From Draconibacterium sp. (GTDB taxonomy: Bacteria; Bacteroidota; Bacteroidia; Bacteroidales; Prolixibacteraceae), in contig WGCT01000310.1 of NCBI GenBank assembly GCA_015493625.1, forward strand, positions 1-10,350: DNA of 10,350 nt, given 5' to 3'. The notes beneath the pieces are model-generated. The model saw only the letters and a list, made by a program, of their open reading frames with translations. It searched no databases and was not told where the DNA came from. This document shows positions 6,801 to 10,350 of the stretch, one piece after another. A program made the translations under genes and the position numbers. Every line of letters begins with the position of its first letter. Position 1 is the stretch's first letter.

Positions 6801-8613
6801 GAATAAATGTTAAAATAGCCTCCTCTTCCTGAATTTTCGAAATCAGATCTTTTTTCTCTTCTATGTCTTTTAGTCGCGATTCAACATCGGTTACAACCAA
6901 ATCGGTAGCTTCGAGAGTTGAACCGGTTGGCATAGTTACATAAATAGAGAACTGTGTCTGTTCAACCTCCGAAAGACTATTTACACTAACTGCCAGCGCA
7001 ATAAAAATGGTAAGAAAAAACAGCACAACTGCACCTATAATTGTTTTGGCAGGAGTGCGCATACTTGCCTTTAAAAGAAGAAGATAAATTTGAACAATTC
7101 GATTGTTGGTGGTCACTTTTTCGTAAAAAATGTTTTTCTGTTTTTTCCCTTTCAGCAAAAAATGGGCAGCTGCCGGAATAAGCAGCAGTGCCACAAACAA
7201 CGAAACCATTAATGTAGAAATTATGGAAACTCCCACATGATTACCGAGGAGTTTTACCATATAGTCGGACGAGAAAAGAAAGGGCAGAAATACCGTAACC
7301 GTAGTTAATGTTGCGGCCACAATAGAGCGCCATACCTCTTTTGTTCCCTGTGTTACAGCCCGTTCGGCATCGTAATTGTTGCCCGAGAGCCGATAGATAT
7401 TTTCGAGCACAACAATACTATTGTCGAGCAACATGCCAATTGCCAAAACCAAACCCACAAGCGTTAAACTGTTTAACGAAATATTGAAGGCATAAAAGAG
7501 ATTAAAGGCAGTAAATACCGAAATTGGAATGGCCAAAGCGATAAACGAAACAATGCGGAAATTTTTTAAAAACATCCACAAAACAAAAATAGCGAGCAAA
7601 CCTCCAACCAGTGCAAGGTCGATAATCTGGTCGATGTTCTTCTCCATGGTTTCGGCCATGTTGGTTTGAACAACAATTTCAACCTCTTTCGAAGCCAGCT
7701 TTTTATTTAACTCAGCAATCTGTTTTTCAACTTTGTGCGAAAGGTCGATTAAATTGGCTTGCGAGTCGTTTACTAAAATCATTGAAACCGCATCGAGCCC
7801 GTTTACACGGCTAATTGTAGTTTCCTCTTTTACACCAAAAAAAACGGTTGCTACATCTTTCAAGTAGACAGGGCCGTCGGCAACAACAATATTTTCAATG
7901 TCTGAAACATTATCGTATTCGGCAGTAACGTGTACAAAATATTGTCTTTTCGAATCGTGTAAATAGCCGGCAAAAGTACGGCTTGCCGAGTTGCGCGAAA
8001 TGGCATTTCTGATTTGCGCGGGAGTAATATGGTAAGCTTCGCAGGCGGCTTTGTTATAGGTTACTTCTATCGACCGCTCTTTCCCACCAAAAACGGTTAC
8101 CGATGCAATTCCGTCTATATTCTCCAAATCGGCAGCAATCTCTTTATCAACAATATTTCGTAAACGGTCGGTGCCACCGGTGCCACGCACTTGCAGTTCC
8201 ATAAACTGACTACTAATTTGCTGAATATTAACCTTGTTTACCCGCACGGTAAAGTTGTCGCCAAGGCTATTTTTTATCAAGTCAATTTTTTCCTGAAGTT
8301 TCAGGAATGTATATTTTGTATTTACATTTTGTTTGAAATTTACCTGAATTGAAGCTGAACGGTTTGAGATATTCGACTCAATGCTTTCAACTCCCTCCAT
8401 TGTATTTATGGCACCTTCAATGGGAATAACTGCCTGGCTCTCCATATAAGCGGGGTCGACCTCGACCGACGAACCAACGCTGACAAAAAGCATGGGCAAC
8501 TCGGCATTTGGCATTAATTCAACCGGAAGCATTTTGTAAGACTTAATCCCCAAAAGGGTAAGCCCTAAAAACAACATGCTTATAAATATTTTTCTATTTA
8601 TGATGAATTTCAT
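3898..8613 (-). CDS. RND efflux permease fused to a six-helix segment and a C-terminal ABC ATPase
   Basis: The 1571-residue frame has no interruption. Residues 1-~1030 are a complete HAE1/AcrB-type RND permease: TM1 at ~10-29, a periplasmic porter loop ~30-328, TM2-6, TM7 at ~522-543, a second porter loop ~544-868, and TM8-12 ending near 1028. The TM4 motif is 'AIGMLLDNSIVVLENI' (391-406), with D397-N398 in place of the AcrB D407-D408 pair. TM10 carries 'GVVVNNGIILIDY' (935-947), with no lysine at the K940 position. Residues ~1041-1255 add about six helices, with a basic cytoplasmic stretch at ~1090-1148. Residues ~1297-1505 are an ABC ATPase: Walker A GPNGAGKST 1317-1325 (K1323), Q-loop Q1364, signature SGGMKQ 1418-1423, Walker B ending D1441-E1442, D-loop 'GLD' 1446-1448 and H1473. 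All catalytic residues are present. The tail (1506-1571), with 'SPHLEDAYL' (1557-1565), resembles the end of ABC-2 exporter ATPases. The even number of added helices keeps the ATPase cytoplasmic. The ATG at 8613 follows a purine-rich AAAGAGAGAAG, and the stop is a tandem TAA-TGA. It lies 64 bp after the other RND gene. The normal length for an RND pump is ~1020-1060 residues. The substrate is unknown. Confidence 0.92.
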   Translation of the reverse strand: MKFIINRKIFISMLFLGLTLLGIKSYKMLPVELMPNAELPMLFVSVGSSVEVDPAYMESQAVIPIEGAINTMEGVESIESNISNRSASIQVNFKQNVNTKYTFLKLQEKIDLIKNSLGDNFTVRVNKVNIQQISSQFMELQVRGTGGTDRLRNIVDKEIAADLENIDGIASVTVFGGKERSIEVTYNKAACEAYHITPAQIRNAISRNSASRTFAGYLHDSKRQYFVHVTAEYDNVSDIENIVVADGPVYLKDVATVFFGVKEETTISRVNGLDAVSMILVNDSQANLIDLSHKVEKQIAELNKKLASKEVEIVVQTNMAETMEKNIDQIIDLALVGGLLAIFVLWMFLKNFRIVSFIALAIPISVFTAFNLFYAFNISLNSLTLVGLVLAIGMLLDNSIVVLENIYRLSGNNYDAERAVTQGTKEVWRSIVAATLTTVTVFLPFLFSSDYMVKLLGNHVGVSIISTLMVSLFVALLLIPAAAHFLLKGKKQKNIFYEKVTTNNRIVQIYLLLLKASMRTPAKTIIGAVVLFFLTIFIALAVSVNSLSEVEQTQFSIYVTMPTGSTLEATDLVVTDVESRLKDIEEKKDLISKIQEEEAILTFILKDDYKKINNRTIAEIKADVEKKVKNVANAEISLTAPTSSASFGGGGSRRSGTENFGRFMGIGSNRERIVIRGSNFEVMKGVADDILYYVEDLESIRSANINIAGNRPEVHLFFNQLLLTEYGLTLNNITSELATFSSEFTAGGVNFNQGNEEYEIVIKEEQFDDKEKGKEKGIDDLRHLQISNNSGATYDLQDVALLVYSSGKASIKRVNQEKQIELTYRFISEAEASKELLETYRLEIDEIVSSYKLPSGVAIEVIHEEDQFSEFYFLIAAAFILILMILASVFESISTPFVLMFSIPLAAIGSFLALIFTGNSLFSANTLMGFIILIGVVVNNGIILIDYTNILRKRGYRKSRALMAAGLSRVRPILITAITTIVALFPLAMGQAEYVGAIGAPFAITVIGGLSLSTILTLVFIPTLYSGLENSLNWMKSLHWGVKTTMALLFLAGTGFIYFEVDTFLWQLLDFVLLVILIPGVTAFIITSLRQASTKVIDENEPIRITIRKLVKVYDRDSRFVREWKSGLKMRERAGLIKDFKKARDFADLIWQIPLFAFLIYFTFFYVSSKFETWFLSHLVYFFQFLLLIPISQVLANKNKTTGKAIYLKLKRWMYNLIYWGTPLVFLFIFIKKWDNLGMVIFVGIIWILLLIIYRSGKYIHEKNVNIARIEGRFGKLRRGYFSMVRRIPVIGKHKTPFRALNGVSLEIRTGMFGLLGPNGAGKSTMMRIICGILDQSYGKIWINGLDTQEYREELQGLIGYLPQAFGTYENMSAFEFLDYQAILKGLKDTKLRNERLEYVLKNVHMWERRNDKIGSFSGGMKQRIGIAQILLNLPRILVVDEPTAGLDPRERIRFRNLLVELSRERIVIFSTHIIEDISSSCNQVAVINRGDLKYFGTPTDMVNKGENFVWQFTIPAKEFDDFANKQLIVHHMRDGENIRVRCLAKEKPAANAVNVSPHLEDAYLCLLKDF

Positions 8614-8677
8614 TCTTCTCTCTTTGTATTGAAACGCCTTACCGGCACGCTAATGACTCTGATATTATTAACAATGG

Positions 8678-10350
8678 CTATCTCTTCACAAATAAATTTT
8701 TAAATCGGTCTAACACATCGTAAACACAAGGAATAACAATAAGTGTTAACAATGTAGAAGTTATTAGTCCGCCAATTACGGCCAGTGCCATTGGCGAGCG
8801 TAACGAAGCACTTTCGCCCAACCCAATTGTTAATGGTAAAAGTGCCAAAATGGTTGTTAAACTGGTCATTATAATAGGCCGAATTCGTTGTTGCCCTGCT
8901 TGCAAAATGGCCTCTTTTCTGTTTAGTCCTTCGCGCATTAACTGGTTTATCCGGTCTACCAAAATAATGGAGTCGTTCACCGCAATTCCAACCAGCAGAA
9001 TAACACCAATTATTGCCATTATATTAAATGTTTTCCCGAGAATAAAAAAGATTAAAATGCTGCCCACAACGGCAAGCGGAATGGTTAGCAAAATTACAAA
9101 CGGGTGAATAAGCGACTCGAATTGCGAAGCCAGAACCATATAAACCAGCACGATTGAGAGCAGCAAAGCAAACACGAGATTGTCCATCGACTCTTGGCGT
9201 TTTTCTTCATCGCCGGTTACTTTTATCCGGTAATTTGGCAGCAAATCGATGGTGGATGTTGCTTCGCGAATCTCTTTTGAAACGTGGTCGAGAGCCACTC
9301 CGGGTTTCAATTGAGCAGTAACTTTACCAATGCGATTTTGGTTGCGGCGGAAAATCTCTTTTGGCGAAACATCGTACGAAACATCGGCTATTTCATTAAG
9401 TCTGAAAACCTGTTCTCCCGACTTAATAATAAGCTCGTTTATTTCGTTCACTCCTTTTTCGGGAACTTTAATTGTGATGTCTTGCATTTGCCCCCCCTTT
9501 TCGAGCTGACCGGCACTTTTCCCTTCCAGCTGGTCTTGCACCTGTGTAACAACCGTATTTATATCGATGTTGTACATTCCGGCACGCAAACGGTCTACTT
9601 TTATCTCCACTTCGGGGGCACCATTTTCTATCGATGTTTGTACATTCAACAAACTGCCTATTCCCTCCATTTTCTCTTTTACCCGGTTTACAACCGACTC
9701 AATTTCGTCTAGATTTTCGCCTCGCACTTCAACCACAACCGGCGCTTCGTTGGTGCCAAGAATAGCTTTTAATGCACTCTCCTCTTGCGAAAACTTAATT
9801 TCAAGTCCTTCAATATTTTCCGAAAGTTTATCGATAGTTGCAATAATACTCGCTGTCGATATTTTTGAATCGCCCTTTAAAATTACCTTAATCTCGCCGG
9901 TATTCTCGCCTTCAAAAACCGAGTTTTCGTTTCCGCTAATTCCGTTCGACGGCCCCGCCTGCGAGTAGATCTTATCGAGGTTGTCGCCCAAATAATCGAT
10001 TAGAATGCGTTCAATATTTTCAACAGTAGATTGAGTTCTTTCCAACTCGGTTCCCTCCTGCAACTTCAGGTTTATGGTCAACTCTTTGGTCTCTGTTTTT
10101 GGCATAAACTCGGTTCCAATTTTAGGAACCAGTGCAAATGCAGCTACAATCAGGAGAGTTGAAAGAACAAGTACCATCCATTTTATTTTCAGAATTTTTT
10201 CGAGAAAACGGCCGTAACCACCTACTCTAACCGATTTTGCTTTTACCGGCGATTTCCGGTTGCGGTAAAACCGGTGGTACATCATTGGAATAAGAAAAAT
10301 GGCAACCGCCAGCGACGAAACAAGCGAAAAAGCAACAGTCCACGCCTGGT
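8678..10350 (-). CDS. RND efflux permease (HAE1/AcrB type), 5' end outside the window
   Basis: The frame stays open to the window edge. The 21 codons upstream of the first internal ATG pair (10280-10285) read QAWTVAFSLVSSLAVAIFLIP, the last part of RND transmembrane helix 6. The true start is therefore beyond position 10350, probably by about 450 codons, and the methionines at 10280-10285 are internal. What is visible is the C-terminal half: the TM6 end, TM7 ('MVLVLSTLLIVAAFALVP', nt ~10127-10174), a second periplasmic porter loop with the usual 'GTEFMP' entry and an 'EVRGENLDEIESVVNRVKEKMEGI' type porter repeat, then TM8-12 ending at a TAG at 8678. TM10 has 'VGIAVNDSIILVDRINQLMREG', in which N-D replaces the lysine region of AcrB. 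There is no C-terminal extension, unlike its neighbour. It would export hydrophobic compounds from the periplasm or inner membrane through an adaptor and an outer-membrane channel. It is first in the visible operon, 64 bp before the RND-ABC gene, and the two may form a mixed trimer or act separately. Confidence 0.93.
   Translation of the reverse strand, partial: QAWTVAFSLVSSLAVAIFLIPMMYHRFYRNRKSPVKAKSVRVGGYGRFLEKILKIKWMVLVLSTLLIVAAFALVPKIGTEFMPKTETKELTINLKLQEGTELERTQSTVENIERILIDYLGDNLDKIYSQAGPSNGISGNENSVFEGENTGEIKVILKGDSKISTASIIATIDKLSENIEGLEIKFSQEESALKAILGTNEAPVVVEVRGENLDEIESVVNRVKEKMEGIGSLLNVQTSIENGAPEVEIKVDRLRAGMYNIDINTVVTQVQDQLEGKSAGQLEKGGQMQDITIKVPEKGVNEINELIIKSGEQVFRLNEIADVSYDVSPKEIFRRNQNRIGKVTAQLKPGVALDHVSKEIREATSTIDLLPNYRIKVTGDEEKRQESMDNLVFALLLSIVLVYMVLASQFESLIHPFVILLTIPLAVVGSILIFFILGKTFNIMAIIGVILLVGIAVNDSIILVDRINQLMREGLNRKEAILQAGQQRIRPIIMTSLTTILALLPLTIGLGESASLRSPMALAVIGGLITSTLLTLIVIPCVYDVLDRFKNLFVKR

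Noticed and set aside
8613..8700. Open frame of about 28 codons ending in a TGA that overlaps the fusion gene ATG (ATGA)
   Set aside because: It has no ATG or plausible start with a ribosome binding site and overlaps the end of the upstream RND gene; most likely a chance frame.
9284..9712. 142-codon plus-strand frame opposite the RND gene
   Set aside because: It lies wholly antisense to a well-supported RND coding region and its product shows no recognisable domain; a shadow frame.
10280..10285. ATG-ATG pair as the start of a 535-residue half-size RND protein
   Set aside because: The frame continues upstream to the window edge and encodes the end of RND transmembrane helix 6, so these methionines are internal and the gene is simply cut by the window.

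Overview
The window looks like chromosomal DNA from a member of the Bacteroidota. The evidence is the AT-rich intergenic sequence, weak or absent Shine-Dalgarno sites, a secreted CarboxypepD_reg-like protein, adjacent panC-panD, and the style of the RND efflux proteins. Marinilabiliales/Prolixibacteraceae is my best guess at a lower rank, but it is only an impression and no marker gene supports it.

Layout. (1) Positions 15-1133 on the + strand encode a secreted protein with an N-terminal carboxypeptidase-regulatory-like beta-sandwich. It converges on the rest of the window, where every gene is on the minus strand. (2) Positions 1154-2357 hold panC and panD, 13 bp apart, which supply the two late inputs to pantothenate: beta-alanine from PanD and its condensation with pantoate by PanC. 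(3) From beyond position 10350 down to 2510 runs a four-gene, co-directional transport block. In transcription order it contains an RND permease (only its C-terminal half and the end of TM6 lie in the window), a 1571-residue protein fusing a complete RND permease to a six-helix membrane segment and an ABC ATPase, a flavodoxin-fold NAD(P)H:quinone oxidoreductase-like protein, and a small six-helix ABC-2-type permease. Gaps are 64, 68 and 27 bp, so one transcript is likely. The adaptor (HlyD/MFP) and outer-membrane factor expected for such a pump would lie outside the window, if present.

The main point of interest is the RND-ABC fusion. All RND hallmarks (12 helices and two large periplasmic loops) and all ABC hallmarks (Walker A, Q-loop, signature, Walker B, H-loop) are intact in one open frame. 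RND pumps normally run on proton-motive force and ABC transporters on ATP. The downstream ABC-2 permease has no separate ATPase gene in the window, so the ATPase fused to the RND protein is its most obvious partner. That would physically tie a periplasm-scanning RND pump to an inner-membrane ABC exporter. The function and substrate are not known from the sequence.

No RNA genes, mobile elements, CRISPR arrays or large repeats were seen, and no gene-free stretch exceeds 300 bp.
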